Positions 51,228 through 59,577 of a DNA stretch of 64,000 nucleotides are shown piece by piece; within the stretch, counting starts at the first letter, position 1, and every line of letters begins with the position of its first letter. The stretch spans positions 91,056 to 155,055 of the forward strand of contig JAKMFW010000100.1 in assembly GCA_022425325.1 (NCBI GenBank). Reading direction: 5' to 3'. This DNA comes from Acidimicrobiales bacterium (lineage in GTDB: Bacteria; Actinomycetota; Acidimicrobiia; Acidimicrobiales; Aldehydirespiratoraceae). Both the position numbers and the translations under genes were made by a program. Below the pieces are notes generated by a model. That model saw only the letters and a program-made list of their open reading frames with translations. It was not told the DNA's origin and made no database searches.

Positions 51228-54200
51228 TCAGTTCAAGGCGTCGTAGCGTGAGAGAAAGGCGGCGAACTGGACTCGCGTCACCTGCTGGTCGGGGGAGAAC
51301 GTGGTCGCCGACGTTCCGGTCGTCACGCCGTTCTCGTACGCCCAGCGCACCGCCTCGGCGAAGTAGCGCGACAGGTCGACATCTTCGAAGGGATTGGGCC
51401 CATTCGACGGGGGTTGGTCGGCATATCGCCAGAGAAACGTGACCGCCTGCGCTCGAGTAACCGTCTGTCCGGTGCCGAATCGGGTCGGGCTTACTCCGGA
51501 AGTGATCCCGGTGTTGTAGGCCCACGTCACTGCGTCGGTGAAGTAGCGGTTGGCAGGAAGGTCGACGAACGGCGTCGCCGGACCAGGCGAGGGCTCACCC
51601 GCATATCGCCAGAGGAACGTGATCTGTTGCTCTCTCGTCATCCCGGCGTCAGGACAGAATTGAGTCGGACTGCACCCATTCGTAATGCCGGACTGCTGCA
51701 TCCAGGAGACCGCGTCGTTCCGCCATCCAGCCGTCGAGACATCCGTGAAGGAATGGGGAGTGGTGACTAGAAGCTGGGCGGCTTCTCCGTCCCCGAAGGC
51801 CGTGGTCGCATGCACCGAAACGGTGTACTTGGTGGCGGCGGCGAGACCGGTGAGCGTGCATGACGTCGTCGCCGTCGTGCAACCAGTGGTGGTGGGATCG
51901 GTTGAGACGGTGTACGACACAATCGCTACGTCACCGTCGAGTTCGGGTGGCGTCCAGGAAACCGTGGCGATGGTTCCCTCCAGGGTGGCATTCAGGGCGG
52001 TGGGAGGCGGTGGTGGGCTGGGTCGTTCGGCGGCTTGGACCGGTTCGCCTGAGAGGGCACGGGTGCCACTCGAGGTTTCGACGCTGATTTCGATCAGGTA
52101 CGAGGTGCCGGGCACGACCCCCGGCAAGGTCACCGTAGGGGTCGTCGAGTCCGTGACGACACGGACCGAGTTCCACGCCGAACCCGTATGGGATTTGATC
52201 CAGTCGGTGTAGTTCGACACCCGCGTGTACACCCCGGGGTAGGCCGCCTGGGCGCAGCCGTAGCCCCAGCTGACGACGCCTGCGAGTGAGGAGGTTCCGT
52301 TGTCGTCGCTGAGCACCACCGGCCCACCGCTATCGCCCTGGCACGAGTCGGTATTTGAGGCTGCGGCGCAGAACATCGCAGGGTCAATGATCTCGCTGGT
52401 TGGGTACTGACCGCAGCCGGTGTCGACGAAGATGGTGGCGGCCTTGAGTCGGTCACTGGACGAACCGCCCCATGAGGTATGCCCCCACCCGGCAACGGTG
52501 AGGGCCTGACCTTCGGTGAGTTCGCTGTCTGCCGGGGGATTGTGGAGCGCAATCGGCGTGGCGGCTTGCAGATCGACGCTGGTTGTCAGTCGAGCAACCG
52601 CAATGTCATTTTCGAACGTTGAGGCGTTGTACTCAGGATGCAGGTAAACGAGATCGATTTCGGCAAGGTGGCTTGATTGCTGCTCGGCCGGCAGCTGGTA
52701 CGCCTCGGCCCAGTACTCAAGCCCGTAGATGACATCGTCACCGGGAGAGGGGACGCAGTGAGCAGCGGTGACGATCCATTGCAGGGCGACGATGGTGGCG
52801 CCACATCCGGAGATCTTCGCAATGTGGCGGGTTGCGTTGATGCCCGGGTAGTAGCCGCCGACGATTTGCCCGTCGTTGTCGTCGACCGAGGTTGAGACGA
52901 TCGGCTGGTACGTGACGTCGTATGCCGCGACCTCGGCGCCGTTGACGGAGGTCGTCCACGTGAGTTCGCCGGTATCGGTGAGCGCGAGATCATCCACGGA
53001 GACGGCGAACGGTGTGGTCGTCGCTGACGGGGCCGAGGCGTTGCTGATTCCGGCTGTGTTGCTCGCTGTGACCGTGAAGGTGTAGGGCGTGCCGTTGGTG
53101 AGTCCACTGATCTCGCAGGTGTGCGGGCCGCTGGTCCAGGTGCAGGTCGGCCCGCCGCCGACGGTGGTCACCGTGAACGATGTCGCAGGGTTGGCCTCGG
53201 GCGAGGCGGGGCTCCACGAGATGATGACGGACTGATCGCCCGCTTCGGTGACGATGTCAATCGGTGCCGAGGGGGGAAGCAGAGTCGCCGGGGTCACGAC
53301 CTCCCCAGGGGCTGCAGCCGTGGTGAAGCCGTCGCCGATCATCACCAACCGGTTGCGGGATGCTGTTGCGGCGTCGAGGAGTGCATCGTGAGTGATCGTG
53401 ATGGCCTCATCGGCAAGAGACACGTCGGTGACGAGTATTGATGCACCCGTCTCGTCGAGCAGAGTGAGCCCGACACAATGCACGGCTCCGGTATCAGCGG
53501 AGGCGTGGTCTTGAACGCGGAGTTCCCACGTTCCCTGCGCTGACTCGCCGTCGAATGCAGCGAGGGCTTCTTCAGGGCGCCACGATCCGGTGAACGGGGC
53601 GACCCCGTCGGAGACCGAGCGTTCGGCGGTATCGGTGAACTGGGCTGGCGAGCCAGTGCAGTCGTCGTTGCCAGTGCCGAAATCGTTGCCGTAACTCCCG
53701 CGGCGCTCAACGAGCACGATCTCGGTACCGGATGGCGAGATGAGGCGAACGGTCAGGTCGCCAAGATAGGTGTGATCTGCCCGCAGGTTGACGGTGAGAT
53801 TGTCCACCGTCGTGTTGTCGTCGATGTCGATCGGCACGATCGTGGTTGAGTGATCGCTGATGGTGCCGTTGCTCACGTCCTGGTCAACGTCGGTGAGTGG
53901 TGCGAGCGCAAGCGTGGCGGTCGAGTCGGACGACCCGTTCCAGGTCCATTCGACGGCGAGTGATTCGCCGGGAACGGCGGTCACGTCGTCGTTCGGACGG
54001 GTGAGACCGACCGTTGGGTGAATGACCTCAAGTGTCAGTTGGGCACGACCAAGCCGATTCTCGGTATCGGTGGCCTCGGCGATGATCACCACCGTCCCGA
54101 CCTCGCCGAGGGTCGTGGTCAGCGATGGTCCGGTGCCCAGAAGGACTCCCGACTGGTTGCTCCAGGTGACCGTCGAGGAAAGGTCGGTTCCGTCGGAAGC

Positions 54201-55652
54201 GGTCGCAGCCGCGGTCAGCGACAGCTGGGCACCAATCATCACGGTCGTCTCTGCGGGTTGGCCGCTGAGTGTCACGGTCGGACCGTCGCCGGTGAGTTGG
54301 AGCGCCTTTTCTGCGTCGAGCGCCGACCCGGAGCGAACCACCTCGAAGGCTGCATCTGGTCGACCTGCCTGCAGCAAGATGTCGATCACCTCCGATGGCG
54401 ACAAGCCGGGGTCGGCCCCCAAGAGCAGCGCAGCTACCCCTGCGGCGTGGGGGGCGGCCATCGAGGTGCCGTCTTTCGAGCGGTATCCGTCGCCAAGCCA
54501 TGTCGAGCGAATCGACACGCCCGGTGCTGAGATATCGACGGCAGTGCTTCCGTAGTTACTAAAGCCGGCCAGAGAGCCGGACGAATTGTGGGCCGCAACG
54601 CTCAGGATGTTCGTCGCGTTGTACGCCGCCGGATATTGCGGGGAGGAATCAATATTGAGTCCGGAGTTCCCGGCGGCAGCGACGAAGAGATGGGTGTCGG
54701 CATTCGAGGCGATGAGTGACGAGAGCGCCGTGTTGAAGCCGCCTCCACCCCAGGAGTTGTTGGAGATCGGTGCGCCGTTATCGATGGCGTACTCAAGCGC
54801 AGCAAGAGCGGCCGAGGTGTAGCCATTGCCGTCTGCATTGAGAAAGCGCAGCGCCATGATGCGGGCGTTATCGGCGACCCCGGCGACACCGATGCCGTTA
54901 TCGCGAACGGCGGCGATGGTTCCGGCGACATGGGTGCCATGCCCGTTGTCGTCGTTCGGGGTGGCATCGTTCTCCACGAAGTCCCAGCCGTGAATGTCGT
55001 CGATGAAGCCGTTGTTGTCATCATCGATACCGTTTCCGGCAATCTCGCCAGGGTTCGTCCAGATGTTGTCGGCAAGGTCGGGGTGGTCGGTGTCGACGCC
55101 ACTGTCGATCACTGCGACGACAACGGGAGCACCGGTGCCGGCGAGATCCCAGGCTGAGGTTGCATTGATGCCATGCGTGTCGAAGAGTCCCCAGAGCGAC
55201 CCGGCCTCGGGATCATCGCTCGTGGAGACTTGAACGGTGGTGTCGAGTGCAACCTGACGGACTGCAGGATGCGCTTCGAGCGTTTCTTGGGCTTTGATGA
55301 GGTCGGCTCGTGTCTCGAGAAGGTAGATGTCGCTCTCGCCGAAGCGTCTGACAAGCGCTGCGTGGGCATGCTCGAGGAGGTCGTCGACATCGGCCGGGTC
55401 GGCATCGGACTCGAACTCGACGAGGAGTGCGTACGGGTTGTACTCGACATCGGCGCCGTATTCGAGCACGACGTGCGCAAGTTGATCGGCGTAGCGCCCT
55501 GAGCCGTTGATCGAAAGCGTTTCGTCAGCCGCCGACTCGGTCGCCGCCACGCCCACGGTTGGGGCTGCGACAACGAAGGCGAGCGCGAACGCGGCCGCTG
55601 ACGCAGCGAAGAAGCCGAGTCGCAGGCGTGTGTTCGTGTGACGTCGGCGCAT
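51228..55652 (-). CDS. Secreted dual serine protease: subtilisin (S8) + P-like domain + FN3 containing an inserted trypsin (S1) domain + SLH-like repeats
   Basis: 1474 residues from the ATG at 55652 (GGAGGAG upstream). Order: signal peptide (about 1-38); propeptide; subtilisin domain with D183, H238 (NGHGTH), N299 and S397 (GTSMAAP); Ig-like part (460-545); P-like domain (600-735, NLTVNLRADHTYLGDLTVRL); FN3 (about 795-880); a second FN3 interrupted after residue 918; trypsin domain from IVGG at 930 with H965, D1016, S1108 and specificity D1102; the rest of that FN3; a third FN3 (1215-1298); three SLH-like repeats (1300-1474). SLH-like ends usually tether proteins to the envelope. Both catalytic triads are intact. 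Confidence 0.88.
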   Translation of the reverse strand: MRRRHTNTRLRLGFFAASAAAFALAFVVAAPTVGVAATESAADETLSINGSGRYADQLAHVVLEYGADVEYNPYALLVEFESDADPADVDDLLEHAHAALVRRFGESDIYLLETRADLIKAQETLEAHPAVRQVALDTTVQVSTSDDPEAGSLWGLFDTHGINATSAWDLAGTGAPVVVAVIDSGVDTDHPDLADNIWTNPGEIAGNGIDDDNNGFIDDIHGWDFVENDATPNDDNGHGTHVAGTIAAVRDNGIGVAGVADNARIMALRFLNADGNGYTSAALAALEYAIDNGAPISNNSWGGGGFNTALSSLIASNADTHLFVAAAGNSGLNIDSSPQYPAAYNATNILSVAAHNSSGSLAGFSNYGSTAVDISAPGVSIRSTWLGDGYRSKDGTSMAAPHAAGVAALLLGADPGLSPSEVIDILLQAGRPDAAFEVVRSGSALDAEKALQLTGDGPTVTLSGQPAETTVMIGAQLSLTAAATASDGTDLSSTVTWSNQSGVLLGTGPSLTTTLGEVGTVVIIAEATDTENRLGRAQLTLEVIHPTVGLTRPNDDVTAVPGESLAVEWTWNGSSDSTATLALAPLTDVDQDVSNGTISDHSTTIVPIDIDDNTTVDNLTVNLRADHTYLGDLTVRLISPSGTEIVLVERRGSYGNDFGTGNDDCTGSPAQFTDTAERSVSDGVAPFTGSWRPEEALAAFDGESAQGTWELRVQDHASADTGAVHCVGLTLLDETGASILVTDVSLADEAITITHDALLDAATASRNRLVMIGDGFTTAAAPGEVVTPATLLPPSAPIDIVTEAGDQSVIISWSPASPEANPATSFTVTTVGGGPTCTWTSGPHTCEISGLTNGTPYTFTVTASNTAGISNASAPSATTTPFAVSVDDLALTDTGELTWTTSVNGAEVAAYDVTYQPIVSTSVDDNDGQIVGGYYPGINATRHIAKISGCGATIVALQWIVTAAHCVPSPGDDVIYGLEYWAEAYQLPAEQQSSHLAEIDLVYLHPEYNASTFENDIAVARLTTSVDLQAATPIALHNPPADSELTEGQALTVAGWGHTSWGGSSSDRLKAATIFVDTGCGQYPTSEIIDPAMFCAAASNTDSCQGDSGGPVVLSDDNGTSSLAGVVSWGYGCAQAAYPGVYTRVSNYTDWIKSHTGSAWNSVRVVTDSTTPTVTLPGVVPGTSYLIEISVETSSGTRALSGEPVQAAERPSPPPPPTALNATLEGTIATVSWTPPELDGDVAIVSYTVSTDPTTTGCTTATTSCTLTGLAAATKYTVSVHATTAFGDGEAAQLLVTTPHSFTDVSTAGWRNDAVSWMQQSGITNGCSPTQFCPDAGMTREQQITFLWRYAGEPSPGPATPFVDLPANRYFTDAVTWAYNTGITSGVSPTRFGTGQTVTRAQAVTFLWRYADQPPSNGPNPFEDVDLSRYFAEAVRWAYENGVTTGTSATTFSPDQQVTRVQFAAFLSRYDALN

Positions 55653-55773
55653 GATGACCCGGGCTCCTCCTTCCTGGTCGCAAACCATCGGCAGGTCGTA
55701 CTTGTCGTTGAGAAGCCTTGTGCTTCTTTGTGCAGGGCGAGCACGGCCAATGATGGATTTCACCGTAAGTACG

Positions 55774-55805
55774 AAAAAGCTAGTCCGGTCATGCTGTCTC
55801 CGGAC
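55774..55805 (-). terminator. Intrinsic terminator inside the protease leader
   Basis: On the minus strand GTCCGG (55805-55800) pairs with CCGGAC (55788-55783); TAGC and then TTTTT (55778-55774) follow. It lies about 120 bases before the protease start, where a terminator makes sense only as an attenuator or as the end of a separate small RNA. Confidence 0.65.
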
Positions 55806-56011
55806 CGCGGGCCGGTTTCAACGTCGCACGATCAGGCGCTCGAGTGATCATTGGTTCACGTGCGAGATCGCAGTGCTGGGCCCGCGGTGAGCAGCTTTGG
55901 TGATCAAGCAGCGCGCTGTCTGAAAGCCCTTGCTGGTCGCTGTGCCGAGAGGTAGCTGAGCAACCGGCTTCAAGCCGCTCACGGTCAGAACCCGTTTCAC
56001 AGGTTTCTCGG
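55804..56011 (-). promoter_or_regulatory. Structured leader RNA, candidate riboswitch or attenuator
   Basis: On the minus strand an outer stem CCGAGA/TCTCGG (56011-55945) encloses two hairpins: ACCTG/CGGGT, whose T-G wobble pairs only as minus-strand RNA, and TGAGC/GCTCA with an inner GGC/GCC. Downstream, ACCGCGGGCC (55888-55879) pairs perfectly with GGCCCGCGGT (55813-55804) around an inner TCGCACG/CGTGCGA stem. The last arm touches the terminator arm. No known riboswitch class is recognised. The 471-base stretch 55653-56123 holds this leader and the promoters; I see no gene in it. Confidence 0.5.
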
Positions 56012-56111
56012 ATCGGTGTCGTGCGTCGGCGGAGCATTGGATGTCGTCTCCTTGCACATTTGCGCGTCGTGAGCGGAATCGACTCGTCTTTCAGTGATGG
56101 AATTGGCCTTC

Positions 56112-56117
56112 TAGGAT
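56112..56117 (+). promoter_or_regulatory. -10 box TAGGAT of the orphan 697-residue gene
   Basis: TAGGAT, six bases, GTG at 56124; supports the full-length reading of the gene. Confidence 0.55.
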
Positions 56118-56123
56118 CGTGAC

Positions 56124-58217
56124 GTGTTTCGAAGGGTCGGTCGAAAGAGAGATGTTGAGGACGCAGCCGCTGAGGGTCAGCGTCAAGCTGCACCGAGCGA
56201 GCCTGTCGGCAGAGAGACAAGCGCCACACTGGGGGCATTTCAGGCGGGAATGGACGCTCACGTTCGGCGCCGGTCGGTCGGCGACCGTGATGGAGACCGT
56301 CCTCGAAGCAGGCAATCCGATGCGGTGAGGTCGGCGGCGATGCATCTGCAGCGAAAGCGCTCGTTGCCCGGTGCAGATGAACGAGCCGAACAAGAATCCA
56401 ACGCGGCAACAGGGCAGGGCGTGTCCCGGGTCCGTCGAAACGAGTCGGCAACTGACCCAGTCGAACTCGGGTCCGCCCCAACCGAGCGGGTTCGACGGCG
56501 GGGTGCTGCGTCACGTGGACACGGCGACCGGCCAGCAACTCAGGAGCGGTCGGGTTCTGAAATCGTGCGCCGCGCCGATGATGAACCGTCCGGTTCTGGG
56601 CGGGCGGCGCCTCCAGACTTCACGCAGCCGGTGACCGCCGAGCAGGTCACGGCTTTCCCACTCCGAGCTGCGCAGCAGATGAAAAACAATGATGCCGTCT
56701 GCAGGAACATCCATACGTCGGCATTCGCATCGAGCTGGGTACGGGCGAAGCATGCGCTCATTGGCAACCCCGAGACCGAGAAAGTCATGGAGCAATTGCT
56801 TGTCTTCCGACAGCGCTCCCACGACCGCGTCTTCGCGAAGACGATGTTGGAGATCGAAAGCAAGCAAGCCGAAGAAGGTGGGCTCACGTCGGCGTCGGCA
56901 GCCGGTTCGCAGTCACTCTCAAGTGACATTGATGCCAACCTCAAAGGCACATCTACTGAGGATGCCGTGGCAGTCTTCAATGAGATCTTCAGCAAGGACG
57001 AAGAGTGGGGCATGGAGTCGGGTGTGGTGTTCGACATCAACGTCTATGCGCTGGATTTCATGCATGGCACAACCGATGCAGGCGGCCAAGGACTTCAGGC
57101 GGTGGGGGAAGGAGCTCGGGCCGGCGCGGCTGCGGGTGGTGTCGCCTCTCGCACCGACGCTGACGCAGACGTTGTCGGGGCGGACCTCATGGAGCAGCGG
57201 TCCTGGGCACTCGCAAAGGTTCGTCACTACACAACATTGTCGGGATGGCAGGCACACCTTGAGGCGTCGGCAACGCCGCTTGCCCTCTACAACATGGCAA
57301 AAGATCGACATCTCGCGTACTACCGAGAAGTCACCCGCAAGATGGTCGGCCTATCGAAGGTGCCGGTCGAAAGTCTCCACCCCGAGGCGCGTGCGCTGGT
57401 GGACGTGCCGAGCGAGGATGTCACGCCGCAGGAAAGCCTTGAGCACGTTGCTGCTGCGCTCGTCGCTGGCAAGAAGGATGCCGATGTTCGTAAGGAGCAG
57501 CTCGTGCTGTCTTCGGCCAACCGCATTTATGAGGAAAAACTGACCGAGGTCGCCCAGATCCGCAAGGAACTCGAAGGTGCTCTTGAGCATCATGAACTCG
57601 CCTCAAAGGGACTGGTTGGAACTGCGGTCGCCGACGCAGAGCGAAATGTCGAGATCCACCTGACACTGCTGCGTGACAAGATTTCTGAGGGCAACCTCTT
57701 CGCCAACGAGGCGTACCTCACCGATGGCGCCGTGAACCATGCAGTTCAAGGTCTTCAGATCGGAAAACAGATTCGTCAGACCGCCGCCCAGGGTGGTGAC
57801 GCCATCACGGAGAACATGGCGGATGCGCTCAAAGAGATCCATCGCCACGGCAAGACCCTGGGCGAAGCGGCATTCAAGAGCGGAAAGTACCTCTTCCGGC
57901 TCGCTGACGCCGCCAAGAATGCGGGGGTCAGAGACGGTCTCGTTATCAAGACCTATGCCCTAGGGGACATGATCTCCAATCGGATCAAGAAGACGGACTA
58001 CTCGAAGCCCGGGGTCAAGCGGCCCGAAGGGAAGGGGGATCCCCACGAACTTGCCTCGGCTGCCGCCGTGCGGGCGAAGTTCGGCAGCGACGTCACAAGC
58101 CCCGAACAACTTGCAGAGATGGTGCAGAAGGTTGGGGGACTTGCGATGTCGCAGATTTCGGCGCTTGAGCCAGACGAGCTCGGCCGGCCAGTGCTCAAAC
58201 CGGTGAAGCGTGACTGA
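56124..58217 (+). CDS. Orphan 697-residue protein, unknown function
   Basis: The GTG at 56124 is fixed by TAGGAT six bases upstream. Residues 1-180 are disordered-looking and rich in Arg, Ser, Glu and Gln (for example HLQRKRSLPGADERAEQ). From about 185 on the protein is helical (EKVMEQLLVFRQRSHDRVF; RIYEEKLTEVAQIRKELEGALEHHE, a likely coiled coil), with no signal peptide, membrane segment or enzyme motif I can name. The N-terminal third has a composition seen in secreted-system cargo, but no secretion genes are near. Codon use is somewhat less GC-biased than its neighbours. Divergent from the protease leader. Confidence 0.7.
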   Translation: MFRRVGRKRDVEDAAAEGQRQAAPSEPVGRETSATLGAFQAGMDAHVRRRSVGDRDGDRPRSRQSDAVRSAAMHLQRKRSLPGADERAEQESNAATGQGVSRVRRNESATDPVELGSAPTERVRRRGAASRGHGDRPATQERSGSEIVRRADDEPSGSGRAAPPDFTQPVTAEQVTAFPLRAAQQMKNNDAVCRNIHTSAFASSWVRAKHALIGNPETEKVMEQLLVFRQRSHDRVFAKTMLEIESKQAEEGGLTSASAAGSQSLSSDIDANLKGTSTEDAVAVFNEIFSKDEEWGMESGVVFDINVYALDFMHGTTDAGGQGLQAVGEGARAGAAAGGVASRTDADADVVGADLMEQRSWALAKVRHYTTLSGWQAHLEASATPLALYNMAKDRHLAYYREVTRKMVGLSKVPVESLHPEARALVDVPSEDVTPQESLEHVAAALVAGKKDADVRKEQLVLSSANRIYEEKLTEVAQIRKELEGALEHHELASKGLVGTAVADAERNVEIHLTLLRDKISEGNLFANEAYLTDGAVNHAVQGLQIGKQIRQTAAQGGDAITENMADALKEIHRHGKTLGEAAFKSGKYLFRLADAAKNAGVRDGLVIKTYALGDMISNRIKKTDYSKPGVKRPEGKGDPHELASAAAVRAKFGSDVTSPEQLAEMVQKVGGLAMSQISALEPDELGRPVLKPVKRD

Positions 58218-58236
58218 GGCGGTCGGCTGACCCTCA

Positions 58237-58360
58237 CATCACCACGGTGATGCGATCGGGTGACGGGCTTGCCGGTGTGGTTCAACCAGGCGAAACCTGG
58301 CGGTGAGTGTCATCGTCGGTGTGCCGCCAGCTCGTTTTGAGGCCTCGTTCGAACGAGGCC
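58237..58360. repeat. Three hairpins between the orphan gene and ddl
   Basis: CATCACC-AC-GGTGATG (58237-58252), CCAGG-CGAAA-CCTGG (58286-58300) and a 20-bp perfect palindrome GGCCTCGTTCGAACGAGGCC (58341-58360). They fill the 185-bp convergent intergene and probably act as terminators for both strands; none has a clean T tract. Confidence 0.5.
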
Positions 58361-58402
58361 GGACGTGGCGCAACAACGAGCGAGAGGCGTCCAGCCCGTT
58401 CG

Positions 58403-59545
58403 CTAGTGGTCGGTGCGAGTGTGTCGCAATTGGCGGGCGTGGCGCTGGAGCGCCAGCCCCACAAGGCGATCGATCAACGACGCATAGTCGAGACCGCTGG
58501 CCTGCCACATCTTCGGATACATCGAGATCGGCGTGAACCCCGGCATGGTGTTGATCTCGTTGATCAGCCAGCCTCGGGAGCGGGCGGTGTTGCGGGATCC
58601 GTCCTCGAAGAAGAAATCGACGCGGGCTAGCCCCTCGATCTTGCAGGCGCGATACGCACCGATCGCAAGGCGCTGGAGTTCCGCCAGTTGGTCGCCGGTC
58701 AACGGTGCCGGGATCAGAAGATCGGCACCATCGTCGTACTTGTCGGCATAGTCGTAGAAGTCGGCGCCCGGCACGATCTCACCGGCGACACTCGCCTCGG
58801 GATCCTCGTTTCCGAGCACGGCGATCTCGATCTCGCGGCCGATGACCTCTTCTTCGAGGATGACCTCACGGTCATAGGTCGCCGCCAAGTCGATCGCTGC
58901 TGCGACCTCATCGGCGCTTGTGGCCCTCGAAACGCCGACCGACGATCCCATGTTGGCGGGTTTCACGAACATCGGGAGACCAAGCTGGTCGATCGCGGCA
59001 TCGACCTCGGTGAGGAGTTGCACCCGGCTGCCGTCGGGGCGGCGCACGATGCCGTCGTCGATCGTGATCCATCGATAGGCACACTGCGGGAGTCCGTGGC
59101 CGGCGAGATGGTCCTTGCAGGCGACCTTGTCCATGCAGAGCGCTGAGGCGAGGACACCAGCACCGACATAGGGAACCCCGGCGAGTTCGAGCAGACCTTG
59201 CACCGTGCCGTCCTCACCCATTGGTCCGTGCAAGACGGGCAGAACGACGGTAGGAGCGCCCCCGGAGCCGGCGAGCGTCGCGAGCGGCTGGACCTCGGGG
59301 CCGACTGCCTCAAGACGATCAGGCATCGAATCGTGGTCGCCCTCGAGCGCCGTCCGTGCCGCCTCGGCGAGAACCCACCGGCCGTCGCGGGTGATCCCGA
59401 TCGGCTCGACCTTGTAGCGGCCGGTGTCGACGGCGGTGAGGACGTGGCGGGCGGACACGCACGACACGTCGTGCTCGGCGGAACGACCACCGAAGAGAAC
59501 GACGAGTCGGATGCGCTCGGGCGTGTCGGAATCGGGGGCGGTCAC
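58403..59545 (-). CDS. ddl: D-alanine-D-alanine ligase
   Basis: 380 residues, ATP-grasp fold. GGRSAEHDVS at the N-terminus, YVGAGVLASALCMDK, KPANMGSSVGVS and the C-terminal NEINTMPGFTPISMYP are signature blocks. It joins two D-alanines for peptidoglycan. GTG start with TACGGT seven bases upstream (leaderless). Divergent from murF, whose product uses the dipeptide, with 32 bases between start codons. Confidence 0.93.
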   Translation of the reverse strand: MTAPDSDTPERIRLVVLFGGRSAEHDVSCVSARHVLTAVDTGRYKVEPIGITRDGRWVLAEAARTALEGDHDSMPDRLEAVGPEVQPLATLAGSGGAPTVVLPVLHGPMGEDGTVQGLLELAGVPYVGAGVLASALCMDKVACKDHLAGHGLPQCAYRWITIDDGIVRRPDGSRVQLLTEVDAAIDQLGLPMFVKPANMGSSVGVSRATSADEVAAAIDLAATYDREVILEEEVIGREIEIAVLGNEDPEASVAGEIVPGADFYDYADKYDDGADLLIPAPLTGDQLAELQRLAIGAYRACKIEGLARVDFFFEDGSRNTARSRGWLINEINTMPGFTPISMYPKMWQASGLDYASLIDRLVGLALQRHARQLRHTRTDH

Positions 59546-59552
59546 AGGGTCG

Positions 59553-59558
59553 ACCGTA
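59553..59558 (-). promoter_or_regulatory. -10 box TACGGT, leaderless ddl
   Basis: Minus-strand TACGGT with seven bases to GTG 59545. The opposing murF start has CACACT six bases before ATG 59578, so the two promoters overlap. Confidence 0.5.
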
Positions 59559-59577
59559 GTCGTGCCACACTCCCGTC

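Noticed and set aside
55945..56011. c-di-GMP (GEMM-I) identity of the three-way junction
   Set aside because: A loose AAACC and GAAA resemblance exists, but the GEMM core sequences and tetraloop geometry are absent.
56124..58217. Contractile injection system (eCIS) cargo
   Set aside because: N-terminal composition is suggestive only; no HExxH motif and no tube, sheath or baseplate genes in the window.
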